Under the pieces are notes generated by a model. That model searched no databases. It saw only the letters and a list, made by a program, of their open reading frames with translations, and was not told the DNA's origin. The translations under genes and the position numbers were made by a program. Below, piece after piece: positions 44,346-53,129 of a stretch of 64,000 nt of DNA. The stretch comes from Burkholderiales bacterium JOSHI_001. GTDB taxonomy: Bacteria; Pseudomonadota; Gammaproteobacteria; Burkholderiales; Burkholderiaceae_C. The DNA is taken from NCBI GenBank assembly GCA_000244995.1, contig CM001438.1, positions 4,568,096 through 4,632,095 on the forward strand, written 5' to 3'. How positions within the stretch are numbered: position 1 is the stretch's first letter; every line of letters begins with the position of its first letter.

Positions 44346-46282
44346 TGCACCACCGTCGCACGGCCCTGGCAGGCTTGAGTCACCGCCTGGCCCACCTGCC
44401 TGCACGCCGGAAACTGCTGCTGATGCTGCTGTGCGACGGGGTGATGCTGCCGTTGTGCGCCTTCGTCTCCCTGGTGCTGGGACCGCCCAACCTGAAGGAC
44501 GGGCTGGCCCTGGGCGCCTGGCCCTATGTGCTGGTGGGCCTGACCACCATGCTGGTGCTGGCGCTCAGCGGGCTGTACCGCACGGTGGTGCGCTACATCG
44601 ACCACCGCTCGGTGGTGCGGGCCGCCTTGATGGTGCTGCCCCTGCTGGCTGCGGCCTACCTGCTGGCCGAAACCGTCCGGCTGCCGCACCTGCCGTCGGC
44701 CGTGGTCATCTACTGTTTCGTCGGCTTCAGCTACCTGCTGGTGTCACGGCATTTGGCCCGTTCGGCCTTGCAGATCGGCATGAAACACGCCGGCAAGCCG
44801 CGCAGGCCCACCATGATCTACGGTGCCGGGCGCGCCGGCGTGCAACTGGCCCAGGCCATGCGCTTCAGCGTGGACTACCAGCCGGGTTGTTTCATGGACG
44901 ACGATCCGCACATGCAAGGCCGGGTGGTGGCCGGGCTGAAGGTGTACGGACCGGACCACCTGGAACTTGCGATCGCGCGCCACCAGATCGAGCAGATCGT
45001 GGTCGCCATCCCATCGGCGCCCGTATCAACGCGGCGGACCCTGATCGCGCGACTGGAAGCCGCCGGCCTGCCGGTGAAATTGCTGCCCGGCCTGGTGGAA
45101 ATGGTGGCCGGCCAGGCGACGGTGTCGGACATCCGCGACATCGATGTGTCCGACCTGCTGGGCCGCGACCCGGTGCCGCCTGAACCCAGCCTGTTCGCCC
45201 GCAACATCCAGGGCAAGTGCGTGCTGGTCACCGGGGCAGGCGGCTCCATCGGCAGCGAACTGTGCCGGCAGATCCTGTCCCAGCACCCGAGCGTGCTGGT
45301 GCTGCTGGACCATTCCGAATTTGCGCTCTACAGCATCGAGCAGGAGCTGTCGCACATGTGCGGCGGCACCAGGCTGGTGTCCGTGCTGGGCAGCGTGACC
45401 GATTCCGACTTGCTCGTGCGCACCATGCAAAAGCACGGGGTGCAGACGGCCTACCATGCCGCGGCCTACAAGCACGTGCCCATGGTGGAGGCCAACGTCC
45501 GCCAGGGCGTGTTGAACAACGTGTTCGGCACCTTGTCGCTGGCCAAGGCGGCGCGCCAGTGCCAGTTGGAAACCTGTGTGCTCATCTCCACCGACAAGGC
45601 CGTGCGGCCCACCAACGCGATGGGGGCGTCCAAGCGCATTGCCGAACTGGTGTTCCAGGCCGTGGCGGCGCGACATGACGGACCCACTGTGTTTTCGATG
45701 GTGCGCTTCGGCAACGTGCTGGGTTCGTCCGGGTCGGTGGTGCCGCTGTTCAAGCGCCAGATCCAGCAGGGTGGGCCGGTCACCATCACGCACCCGGACA
45801 TCATTCGCTACTTCATGCTCATCCCCGAGGCCGCCCAACTGGTCATCCAGGCCGGGGCCATGGCCCGGGGCGGTGAAGTCTTCGTGCTGGACATGGGCGA
45901 GCCGGTTCGAATTGCCGACCTGGCCCGCACCATGATCCGCTTGTCCGGCCTGCGCGAACGCAACGCAGAAGAACCCGATGGCGACATCGAGATCAAGTTC
46001 GTGGGCCTGCGCCCCGGCGAGAAACTCTATGAAGAACTGCTGATCGGCGACCAGCCGGTTCCCAGCGGCCACCCGCGCATCATGTGCGCCAAGGAACGCT
46101 TCATCGAGCCGGTGTTGCTGGACAAGATGTTGGGGGCCCTGGGCAAGGCCTGCGAGCAAGGCGACGTGGACGCCGTGGTGCGCCAGGTTCGCAACCTGGT
46201 GCCCGAGTACCGGGATGCCGACGAAGTGAATGCGGCTGCCCGGATCGACCGCACACCCACGTTCATGGCCACCACACCCTGA
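44342..46282 (+). CDS. WbpM/FlaA1-type UDP-sugar 4,6-dehydratase
   Basis: Membrane-bound nucleotide-sugar 4,6-dehydratase, 646 residues. Four transmembrane helices (about 25-140) are followed by a CoA-binding-like Rossmann domain (IYGAGRAG 160-166, FMDDDPHMQG) and the catalytic SDR domain (TGAGGSIGSE 297-306; STDKAVRPTNAMGASKR, where Met427 takes the place of Tyr and Lys431 is the catalytic lysine). That Ser/Met/Lys variant is the WbpM/PglF signature. The product, UDP-4-keto-6-deoxy-GlcNAc, feeds aminotransferases such as the one on the opposite strand at 48945. It is the last gene of the plus-strand operon. Confidence 0.93.
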   Translation: MMHHRRTALAGLSHRLAHLPARRKLLLMLLCDGVMLPLCAFVSLVLGPPNLKDGLALGAWPYVLVGLTTMLVLALSGLYRTVVRYIDHRSVVRAALMVLPLLAAAYLLAETVRLPHLPSAVVIYCFVGFSYLLVSRHLARSALQIGMKHAGKPRRPTMIYGAGRAGVQLAQAMRFSVDYQPGCFMDDDPHMQGRVVAGLKVYGPDHLELAIARHQIEQIVVAIPSAPVSTRRTLIARLEAAGLPVKLLPGLVEMVAGQATVSDIRDIDVSDLLGRDPVPPEPSLFARNIQGKCVLVTGAGGSIGSELCRQILSQHPSVLVLLDHSEFALYSIEQELSHMCGGTRLVSVLGSVTDSDLLVRTMQKHGVQTAYHAAAYKHVPMVEANVRQGVLNNVFGTLSLAKAARQCQLETCVLISTDKAVRPTNAMGASKRIAELVFQAVAARHDGPTVFSMVRFGNVLGSSGSVVPLFKRQIQQGGPVTITHPDIIRYFMLIPEAAQLVIQAGAMARGGEVFVLDMGEPVRIADLARTMIRLSGLRERNAEEPDGDIEIKFVGLRPGEKLYEELLIGDQPVPSGHPRIMCAKERFIEPVLLDKMLGALGKACEQGDVDAVVRQVRNLVPEYRDADEVNAAARIDRTPTFMATTP

Positions 46283-46287
46283 GGCAA

Positions 46288-46307
46288 ACCCGGCCGCCGC
46301 GCCGGGT
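46288..46307. terminator. Hairpin between the two convergent polysaccharide operons
   Basis: A 7-bp GC-rich inverted repeat (46288-46294 with 46301-46307) and 6-base loop lie in the 30-base gap where the plus- and minus-strand operons meet. Neither side has a strong T tract. A bidirectional stop is plausible by position. Confidence 0.4.
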
Positions 46308-46312
46308 GTGGA

Positions 46313-47464
46313 TCACGGCGCCAGGCGGGCAAACGCCCTGGGGTACAGCCAGCCGGCCGGCCACCCGGCTGGCGATGTGCCCAGCAAGGCCTGCTCCAGC
46401 GCGGTGCGGTGGCTGCGCCAGTCGTCGCCCGACCCGAGGGCGGCGACCGCCGCCAGGGCCACGACGGGCTCGATCGGGTCCGGGAAGGCACCTTCGTAGC
46501 GGGCAGGATAAGCACGGGAGGTGCTGCCCACCGACCACCAGCGCTTCAGGATGTTGTATTGAACACCCAAGGCGGCGGTTCGCGCGCTGCCGGCACCATT
46601 CAACAGCAGGTCGGCCTTGTGCGCCAGCGCCAGCCAAAAGCCGTTGTAGCGCGTATCACAGACCGCCAGGTAGGCCGGGTCGTCCACCAGCGGAAGGCAA
46701 TCTGGGCCCGCGGCCAGGTCCATGGTGGCGTCCAGCAGCGCCCGACCCTGGGCAGCAATGGCGCTCGCATCCTGCTCGTCCTTGGCCAGGTGGCGGGCCG
46801 CCAGGGCATAGGCCAGGGCCAGTGCCGCATCCTGGTTGGGGTCCACCTGTCGAGAAGACACGACAATCGGTGCCTGGTGCTGCTGGAAGGTGTAAGCCGG
46901 CAGCAGGTAGGTGCGACCGGTGACCGAACTGCGCACCGCCAGGCGGGGCATGCGGTCCAGGGCATCGAAAGCCTGCCGTGCCAAGGCCTTGATGCGATCG
47001 GACGGTTCCACCAGGTTCAACAAGGCCAAACCGATGACCAGCCGGGACTGCGAGTTGGAACCGAAGGCCGGTGCGCCGTCGATCAGGATGGGCCAGATCA
47101 GGTAGCCCGATGACTGCGCCAGCGACTGTCCCAGGACGTTCAGTTGTTCAGCGACCCAGGCCTTCAGTTCCTGGTCACCGCGATCATTCGCCAAGGCGGC
47201 CACGCTCACCAGCACCTCGGCCGGGTAGAAGCGCGGGTCAAAGCCCCCGATAGGGGACATCAGGGTGCCCCGGCGCGCTCGGCTCAGCAGTTCCTGGTGA
47301 ACCAGCGACACGCCCGTGCCGGAAAGGCACATGCCCGGCCAGCCGCCGGCAGCCACCGTGCCGGGGGCCGAACAGGCAATGGCCGCAGTGTCGGGCGCGT
47401 CCCCGCTGCCGCCACAAGCGCACACCAGGCCGGCGACCATCAGGCTGAACAGATTGCGCCCCAT
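46313..47464 (-). CDS. Second lipoprotein of unknown function
   Basis: A 383-residue protein with a lipoprotein signal ending LVCAC (C17) followed by GGSG. After a cysteine-rich N-terminal stretch (IACSAPG, GMCLSGTG) the body is helical and Trp/Tyr-rich: GGFDPRFYPAEVLVSVAALAND, SSGYLIWPILIDGAPAFGSNSQSRLVIGLALLNL, AYTFQQHQAPIVVSSRQVDPNQDAALALAYALA. This again suggests an alpha-helical barrel fold, similar in style to the lipoprotein at 36625, although I saw no shared motif. It is the last gene of the minus-strand operon, 38 bases after the sugar transferase. Function unknown; envelope glycan processing is inferred from context. Confidence 0.7.
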   Translation of the reverse strand: MGRNLFSLMVAGLVCACGGSGDAPDTAAIACSAPGTVAAGGWPGMCLSGTGVSLVHQELLSRARRGTLMSPIGGFDPRFYPAEVLVSVAALANDRGDQELKAWVAEQLNVLGQSLAQSSGYLIWPILIDGAPAFGSNSQSRLVIGLALLNLVEPSDRIKALARQAFDALDRMPRLAVRSSVTGRTYLLPAYTFQQHQAPIVVSSRQVDPNQDAALALAYALAARHLAKDEQDASAIAAQGRALLDATMDLAAGPDCLPLVDDPAYLAVCDTRYNGFWLALAHKADLLLNGAGSARTAALGVQYNILKRWWSVGSTSRAYPARYEGAFPDPIEPVVALAAVAALGSGDDWRSHRTALEQALLGTSPAGWPAGWLYPRAFARLAP

Positions 47465-47502
47465 CTACCACCCTTCGTTGGCGGGCCGACAGGCCGCGCC
47501 GA

Positions 47503-48930
47503 TCAGCACCTGGCGGCTGAAACCACGCTCAATTCGCCGGCCCCGGGCACGGCCAGAACGGTCAGCCCCGACTCCGCCGCCAGCGCCAGCGCGCGCTTGC
47601 GGCCTTCGCCATCGGCCTCCGGCAGGGCCACCACCACATGCGTGGCCCCCGCAGTGAGTGACGGGTCGCGCACCCGCACCAGCGGCCCGGCCACCGGCAC
47701 GCCCGCCACCCGCAGGCCTTGCATGGCCGCGTCGTCGTCCAGCAGCATCAGCACGTACCAGCCATGGCGCTGGTGCAGCCCGGCCAGCAGGCGGCGCGCG
47801 GTTTCGCCCGCACCCAGCACGATGACGTAGCGGCGTTCGGTGTCTTCGCCCCCGGCGGCCGCATGCGCGTGTTCCCACAACATGCGGCAGGCCATGCGCA
47901 CCCCGCCCAGGCTCAGCAGCGTGAACACCGGGTGCAGCACCAGTACCGCACGCGCCACCCCCACCAGCTGCGCCATCAGCACCGCCACCGCGCTGATGAG
48001 CCCGGCGGTGATGCAGGCCAGGCCGATGCGGCGGAAGTCGTCCAGCGCGAAATAACGCCACAGCGCCTGGCGCACGCCGAACAGTTCCAGGCACAACAGA
48101 TAGGCCGCCACCACGCCGAAGGACACGTAGTCGTCGTACCAGGGCCGGCCCGGCTGCCATCGCTCGAAACCCAGGCGGAACAGGTAGGTGATGTGCCAGC
48201 AGGCCAGCACCACCAGCGCGTCGGTGAGCAGGGCCCAGGCACGGCTGCGCGGGCCCGCGGTCATCATCCGGGCTTCCACGCGTTTCCAGAAGGGGCTGTG
48301 GTTCATGAAGCTGCGCACCTTGCGCAGCGGAGTATCGGGCACGAACACGGTGCGCAGGGTCAGGCCCATGGCGCGCAGGTCGGCCGCCATGGAGGCGTGC
48401 TCCACGTAGTTGCCGGCCACGCGAAGCTTCTCCGGCATGATCACTTCCACATACTCCCGCTCGGGGTCGGCGGCTCGGGCCAGCAGGTCGCTTTCATGGC
48501 GGTAGCGCAGCGACGCGAAGTCGGTGATGCCCGGGCGCACACTGAGCACGCGCGCGCGCTGCTCGGGCGTGTACTGCGCCACGTAGCGCGGCACCTCGGG
48601 CCGCGGGCCGACCAGGCTCATGGTGCCGCGGGCCACGTCGATCAGCTGTGCCAGTTCGTCCAGCTTGGTCCGGCGCAGGAAGGCCCCCACGCGGGTGATG
48701 CGCGCGTCCGCCCCCACGGTGATCTGCGGCCCGCTGCCGGGCGGCGTGACCGCCATGGTGCGGAACTTGAAGATGCGAAACGGCCGGCCGTGCCGGCCGA
48801 TGCGTTCCTGGCGGAAGAACACCGGGCCGGGCGAATCCAGCTTGATGGCCAGGGCCAGCAGCGCGAACAGCGGCGCCAGCAGCAGCAGGCCGATGCAGGC
48901 CAGCAGCAGGTCCAGCGCGCGTTTGGTCAT
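47503..48930 (-). CDS. Permuted sugar transferase: PGT domain fused to FlaA1-type membrane/Rossmann half
   Basis: A 475-residue protein. Residues 1-205 are a monotopic phosphoglycosyl transferase (re-entrant helix 5-30, FRIFKFRTMA, KLDELAQLIDVARGTMSLVGPRPEV). After a short linker come three to four transmembrane helices (about 231-345) and a Rossmann domain (VLGAGETARR 371-380, LLDDDAAMQG). This second half mirrors the N-terminal half of the WbpM-type protein at 44342 (GAGRAG, FMDDDPHMQG, then VAG and GP). The dehydratase domain is absent and the stop follows directly after the Rossmann fold. In WbaP the membrane and Rossmann parts precede the PGT, so the order here is inverted. Confidence 0.85.
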   Translation of the reverse strand: MTKRALDLLLACIGLLLLAPLFALLALAIKLDSPGPVFFRQERIGRHGRPFRIFKFRTMAVTPPGSGPQITVGADARITRVGAFLRRTKLDELAQLIDVARGTMSLVGPRPEVPRYVAQYTPEQRARVLSVRPGITDFASLRYRHESDLLARAADPEREYVEVIMPEKLRVAGNYVEHASMAADLRAMGLTLRTVFVPDTPLRKVRSFMNHSPFWKRVEARMMTAGPRSRAWALLTDALVVLACWHITYLFRLGFERWQPGRPWYDDYVSFGVVAAYLLCLELFGVRQALWRYFALDDFRRIGLACITAGLISAVAVLMAQLVGVARAVLVLHPVFTLLSLGGVRMACRMLWEHAHAAAGGEDTERRYVIVLGAGETARRLLAGLHQRHGWYVLMLLDDDAAMQGLRVAGVPVAGPLVRVRDPSLTAGATHVVVALPEADGEGRKRALALAAESGLTVLAVPGAGELSVVSAARC

Positions 48931-48944
48931 CGTCGCAACCGCCT

Positions 48945-50123
48945 TCAGGCACCCAGCACGCGGCGCAGCGTGGCAGCCACCCGGGCCACGTCGGCTTCGG
49001 TCATGCGCGAATACATGGGCAGGCTGATCAGGTGTTCATAGGCCGCCTGGCTGTGCGGGAACAGTGTGGCCGACAGGTGGTAGCGCTCGCGCCAGTAGGG
49101 GTGCAGGTGCAGCGGGATGTAGTGCACGCTGCAGCCGATGCCGGCCGCGAACAGCGCGTCGATGACCGCGTCGCGAGACGGTTTCGCCTGCGGCGCCAGC
49201 CGCACCACGTACAGGTGCCAGGAATGCTGCTCGCCCTCAGGGGCGTGGGCCGGCAGCAACAGCGGCAGGCCGGCCAGGTGCTGGTCGTACCACTGGGCCA
49301 CCTGCAGGCGCTGTTGGGCAAAGCGCCGCGCCTTCTTCAATTGCTGCAGGCCGAGTGCGGCCGCAATGTCGGTGAGGTTGTACTTGAAGCCCGGCGCCAC
49401 GATTTCGTAGTACCAACTGGGCACCTTGGCGGTGAAACGGTCGAAGGCGTCGCGGCTCATGCCGTGCAGGCGCATGGTGCGGGCACGCTGGGCCAGGGCC
49501 GCGTCGCGCATCACCAGCATGCCGCCTTCGCCGGTGGTGATGGTCTTGTTGGCGTAGAAGCTGAACACCGTGGCGTCGCTTTGCAGCGTGCCGATGAGCC
49601 GCCCGCCGCAGGTGCTGGGCAGCGAGTGCGCCGCGTCTTCCACCACCTTCAGCTGGTGGCGCCGGGCGATGTCCAGGAGGGCCGGCATGTCGGCCGCCAG
49701 GCCCGCGTAGTGCACCGGCATGATGGCCTTGCTGCGTGGCGTGATGGCCGCTGCCACCGCCGCCGGGCTGATGTTCATGGTGGCCGGGTCGATGTCCACG
49801 AGCTTCACGTCAGCACCCAGGTAGCGCACCACCTCGGCGGTGGCGGTGAAGGTGTGCGTGGTGGTGATGACCTCGTCACCCGGGCCGATGCCGAGCGCTT
49901 CCAGCGCCAGGTGCAGGCCGGCGGTGGCGGAATTGACCGCGATGCTGTGCAAGCCGGGCTCGCCCAGGAAGGCGGTGAAGTCGTCCTCGAAGCGCTTGGC
50001 CTTGGGGCCGGTGGTGATCCAGCCGCTTTTCAGCGTGTCCACCACCTCGGCGATTTCTTCGTCGCCAATGTCGGGCAGGGCGAACGGAAGGAAGGGCAGG
50101 AGGGGCTCTTTCGGGTCGGTCAT
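48945..50123 (-). CDS. DegT/DnrJ aminotransferase, PglE/ArnB-like
   Basis: PLP-dependent aminotransferase of 392 residues with the N-terminal [28 protein letters not shown] typical of enzymes that aminate 4-keto sugars. PLP lysine is K193 ([17 protein letters not shown]), and [11 protein letters not shown] carries the ring-stacking Asp. It would suit the 4-keto-6-deoxy product of the WbpM-type dehydratase to give a 4-amino-6-deoxy sugar, as in bacillosamine synthesis. No adjacent acetyltransferase of the PglD type is seen. It overlaps the methyltransferase before it by four bases. Confidence 0.92.
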   Translation of the reverse strand: MTDPKEPLLPFLPFALPDIGDEEIAEVVDTLKSGWITTGPKAKRFEDDFTAFLGEPGLHSIAVNSATAGLHLALEALGIGPGDEVITTTHTFTATAEVVRYLGADVKLVDIDPATMNISPAAVAAAITPRSKAIMPVHYAGLAADMPALLDIARRHQLKVVEDAAHSLPSTCGGRLIGTLQSDATVFSFYANKTITTGEGGMLVMRDAALAQRARTMRLHGMSRDAFDRFTAKVPSWYYEIVAPGFKYNLTDIAAALGLQQLKKARRFAQQRLQVAQWYDQHLAGLPLLLPAHAPEGEQHSWHLYVVRLAPQAKPSRDAVIDALFAAGIGCSVHYIPLHLHPYWRERYHLSATLFPHSQAAYEHLISLPMYSRMTEADVARVAATLRRVLGA

Positions 50124-50818
50124 GGGTTCGGTTTGGCAATCCAGGCCAGCACATGGGTGCGCAGCCAGGGCACGGTGTTGAGCAGGCTGTACAGCGCCGG
50201 GTTCCAGGCGCACACACGGCGCGCCAGCGGCGGTGCCAGCGTGACGCGCCGGTGCGTGATTGTCCCCTGCGGGAAGAGCTGCCGCACACGCGGCAGGGGA
50301 ACGCCTCGCACGTCCGGGTTGCGCGGGTTGTTCACCGTGAAGTCGTACCACAGCACCGCCCCACCCGGCTTCAACCAGCCCCACATCGCCGCAGCCAGGC
50401 GCTGCTGGAACCCGTCATCCAGCAGGGACGAGAACACGGTGGAAGCCAGCACGATGTCCTGGCTGGCGCCTGGGATGGGCGCTGCACAGGCGTCGCCCTC
50501 GATCAGCCGCACCGCGGCGGGCAGTTCGGCACGGGCCTGGGCGAAGCGCTCGGGCAGCAGTTCCACACCGCTCAGGTGCTGCGGCGCAAAGCCCAGACGC
50601 TGCAGTTCCAGCAGGTTGGCGCCGCTGCCGCAGCCCACTTCGGTGAGCAGCAGGCTGCCCAGGTCGCTCAGCCCGGCCTGGTGGAACAAGCCGACCATCG
50701 CCCGCTGGCGTTCCTGCAAGGTCTGCCAGTTTTCCGGCCGCAAGGGGCTGTAGCGGTCACTGGCGGCGCGGCGGGCGTAGCGCTGGGCCACGGCCCGGGC
50801 TTCGGTGTCGTCGCTCAT
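50120..50818 (-). CDS. Class I SAM-dependent methyltransferase
   Basis: A 232-residue methyltransferase with SAM motif [20 protein letters not shown], the acidic residue in [13 protein letters not shown], and [44 protein letters not shown]. The long N-terminal part and the C-terminal [11 protein letters not shown] segment are typical of methyltransferases in glycan clusters. The acceptor is unknown. Its start and stop overlap both neighbours by four bases. Confidence 0.83.
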   Translation of the reverse strand: MSDDTEARAVAQRYARRAASDRYSPLRPENWQTLQERQRAMVGLFHQAGLSDLGSLLLTEVGCGSGANLLELQRLGFAPQHLSGVELLPERFAQARAELPAAVRLIEGDACAAPIPGASQDIVLASTVFSSLLDDGFQQRLAAAMWGWLKPGGAVLWYDFTVNNPRNPDVRGVPLPRVRQLFPQGTITHRRVTLAPPLARRVCAWNPALYSLLNTVPWLRTHVLAWIAKPNP

Positions 50819-52032
50819 CGCTGCATCGCATCCACGAAGCGCTGCGCCAGCACCGGGTAGGTGTGGTGGGCCTGCACGAACGAGCGGCCGCGCTGGCCCA
50901 TGGCACGGCGTTCTTCGGCGGGCAGCGCGGCCAGGTGCTTCAGGCCGTTGGCCACCGCAGCGGGGTCCTCCGGCGCCACGGTCAGGCCACAGCCACTTTC
51001 GGCCACCGGGTCGTTGCCCGCTTCCACGCTGTGCAGCACGGCGCAGCCGGCCATCATGTAGTCCATCAGCTTGTTGGGGGCGATGCCGAAGCGGTAGATG
51101 GGAACCCGCTGCCAGCCGATGTAGGCCAGATCGATCGCCGACAGGAATGCCGGCACCTGGGCCTTGGGTATGGGCGGAAGGAACTGCACCTTCGCCAGGC
51201 CCTCGTCGACCGTGCGGCGGGCCAGGCGTTCGCGTTCCAGGCCATCGCCGACCAACAGCAGTTGCAGGGGTTCATGGCGCAGCAGCGCGGCGGCGTCCAA
51301 CAGCGTGTCCAGCGCATTGGGCAGGCCCATCGAGCCCGCGTAGCCCACCACGGTGCGGCCGGCCGCCCGTGCGGCCTGCAGGGCTTGCGCCACGTCGTCG
51401 CGCAGCGCTGTCGGGGCCTGCTGCCAGTCGTCCGGTGCAATGCCGTTGGGCACGATGGCCAGGCGCTTCAGGTCCAGGCCGCGGCCCTGCATGTAGCCGT
51501 GCACTTTCGGCAGCATGGACACCACCACATCGGCGTCGCGGTAGGCGTTGCCTTCGGCCCAGGCGCACAAGCGGATGAAGGGGTGCTTCGGGCTCATGCC
51601 GGAAAGTTCGATGGGGCTCAGCGGCCACAGGTCGTGCACCTCGAACACCAGCTTGGCACCGGCACGGCGCGCGATGTGGCGCGCCACCCAGATGTCCATC
51701 GGGTAGGTGCTGCTGGCGATCACCGCATCGGGCTTGAATTCCACCACCAGCCGGCGCGTCTGTGCCCAGGCCCGAGCCAGGAAATGGGCGATGTTCCAGG
51801 CCCGCCCGACGCCGTTGCCGCCATAGGCGGGCGTGGGCAGCCAGCGGTAGTGGATGCCGTCGATGAGCTCATCGCCCGCCTGCGGCTGGCGCGCCCGCAC
51901 ATGCGACTGCGTGGCCGCGACGACCTGCACCCGGTGGCCGGCACGAACCCATTCGCGCGCCATGTGGTAGGGCCGGTACTCCATGCCCAGGGTGGGGCTG
52001 CCGGCGTAGTGGTTGATCAGCAGGATGTTCAT
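50815..52032 (-). CDS. Family 4 glycosyltransferase, WbuB-like
   Basis: A 405-residue GT-B enzyme. The N-terminal domain begins MNILLINHYAGSPTLGMEYRPYHMAREWVRAGHRVQVVAA, and the VFEVHDLWPLSPIELSGMSPKHP loop is typical of WbuB/WcaI-like N-acetylhexosaminyl/deoxyhexosyl transferases. In the C-terminal domain GYAGSMGLPNALDTLLDAAALL, LVGDGLERERL and IAPNKLMDYMMAGCAVLHSV provide the donor site. It is expected to act in the cytoplasm on the lipid-linked acceptor. It overlaps both neighbours by four bases. Confidence 0.88.
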   Translation of the reverse strand: MNILLINHYAGSPTLGMEYRPYHMAREWVRAGHRVQVVAATQSHVRARQPQAGDELIDGIHYRWLPTPAYGGNGVGRAWNIAHFLARAWAQTRRLVVEFKPDAVIASSTYPMDIWVARHIARRAGAKLVFEVHDLWPLSPIELSGMSPKHPFIRLCAWAEGNAYRDADVVVSMLPKVHGYMQGRGLDLKRLAIVPNGIAPDDWQQAPTALRDDVAQALQAARAAGRTVVGYAGSMGLPNALDTLLDAAALLRHEPLQLLLVGDGLERERLARRTVDEGLAKVQFLPPIPKAQVPAFLSAIDLAYIGWQRVPIYRFGIAPNKLMDYMMAGCAVLHSVEAGNDPVAESGCGLTVAPEDPAAVANGLKHLAALPAEERRAMGQRGRSFVQAHHTYPVLAQRFVDAMQR

Positions 52033-53129
52033 GCGCGTTGGCCACGCAAGCGGTGGCGGGCGACCACCGCGTCCTGGCAGGCCAGCATGCGGTCCACGCA
52101 GGTGGACCAGGCGTATTCGGCCACGGCCCGCGCGCGGCCGGCGGTGGCCAGGCGCCGGCGCAGGGTGTCGTCGTCAAGCAGCCGCAGCAGGGCTTCGGCC
52201 AGCGCCTGGGGCTGATCCCGCGGCACCACCAGGCCACTGTGGCCGGGCACCACCACCTCGGGCAGCCCGCCCACGTCGGACACCACCACGGGCACCCCGC
52301 AGGCCATGGCTTCCACCACGGCCACGCCGAAGCTTTCGCTGTCCAGCCGGCTGGCGGCCACATAGATGTTCAACCGCTGCAACCAGCCCGGCACATCGGC
52401 ATGCGGCACGGCGCCGGCCCATTGCACACGAGCGGCCACCCCCAAGTTGGTGGCCAGGGCCTTCAGTTCGTCGCGCTGCGGGCCATCGCCCACGATCAGC
52501 AGCCGCGCATCACTGCGCGGGGCGATCAGCGCGAAGGCGCGCAGCAGGGTGTCGATGCCGTACTTGGTCGCCAGGGTCTTCACGGTGCCGATCGTCAAGG
52601 GGCCGGCAGGCGCGGTGGCGGGCGCGAAGCGCCGCACGTCCACGCCGAATGGCGTGATGGCGATCTCGCCCGCTTGAGGCCACAGCCGCTTCACCTGCTG
52701 CGCCATGGCCAGGCTGGTGGAAGCCAGGGCATCGGCCGCGCGCAGATTGCGCCGCAGCAGCCAGCCCTTCAGGCGGCTTTCAAAGGGGAAATCGTAGACA
52801 TCGCTGCCCCACACCGACAGCAGCGTGGGCCGGTAGCGGGCCAGCATGGCCGTGGTGCCGTAGCCGCTGGCGTAGTGCGCATGCAACAGATCAGGTTGGT
52901 GCGCGCGCAACCAACGTTTCAAGGCCAGCGCGTTGCGAAAGTAGCCCACGAAGCCGCGGTGCGGCAATGGCACGAAGGCCACGCCGGCGGGCAGCGGCAG
53001 GGCGTCGTCCACCTGCTGCGACAGCACGCTCACGCGCCGGCCGTGTTCGTGCAGCGCCACCGCCCAACGCTGCAGGTGGATGGAGTTGGCCTGGCCCAGC
53101 AGGGCGATGTGCAAGCGGCCTCCGCTCAT
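52029..53129 (-). CDS. Family 4 glycosyltransferase
   Basis: A 366-residue GT-B enzyme. HIALLGQANSIHLQRWAVALHEHGRRVSVLSQ opens the acceptor domain, and LLHAHYASGYGTTAMLARYRPTLLSVWGSDVYDFPF follows. The donor domain has TIGTVKTLATKYGIDTLLRAFALI, LLIVGDGPQRDEL and the Glu motif ASRLDSESFGVAVVEAMACGVPVVVSDVGGLPEVV. The ATG at 53129 overlaps the flippase stop by four bases. A much longer frame upstream is only antisense-like low-complexity sequence. Donor and linkage unknown. Confidence 0.9.
   Translation of the reverse strand: MSGGRLHIALLGQANSIHLQRWAVALHEHGRRVSVLSQQVDDALPLPAGVAFVPLPHRGFVGYFRNALALKRWLRAHQPDLLHAHYASGYGTTAMLARYRPTLLSVWGSDVYDFPFESRLKGWLLRRNLRAADALASTSLAMAQQVKRLWPQAGEIAITPFGVDVRRFAPATAPAGPLTIGTVKTLATKYGIDTLLRAFALIAPRSDARLLIVGDGPQRDELKALATNLGVAARVQWAGAVPHADVPGWLQRLNIYVAASRLDSESFGVAVVEAMACGVPVVVSDVGGLPEVVVPGHSGLVVPRDQPQALAEALLRLLDDDTLRRRLATAGRARAVAEYAWSTCVDRMLACQDAVVARHRLRGQRA

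Noticed and set aside
46313-47503. Frameshifted dehydratase domain after the truncated FlaA1-type fusion
   Set aside because: None of the frames after the stop carries the SDR motifs (TGAGGSIGSE, STDKA); the region is a separate lipoprotein gene.
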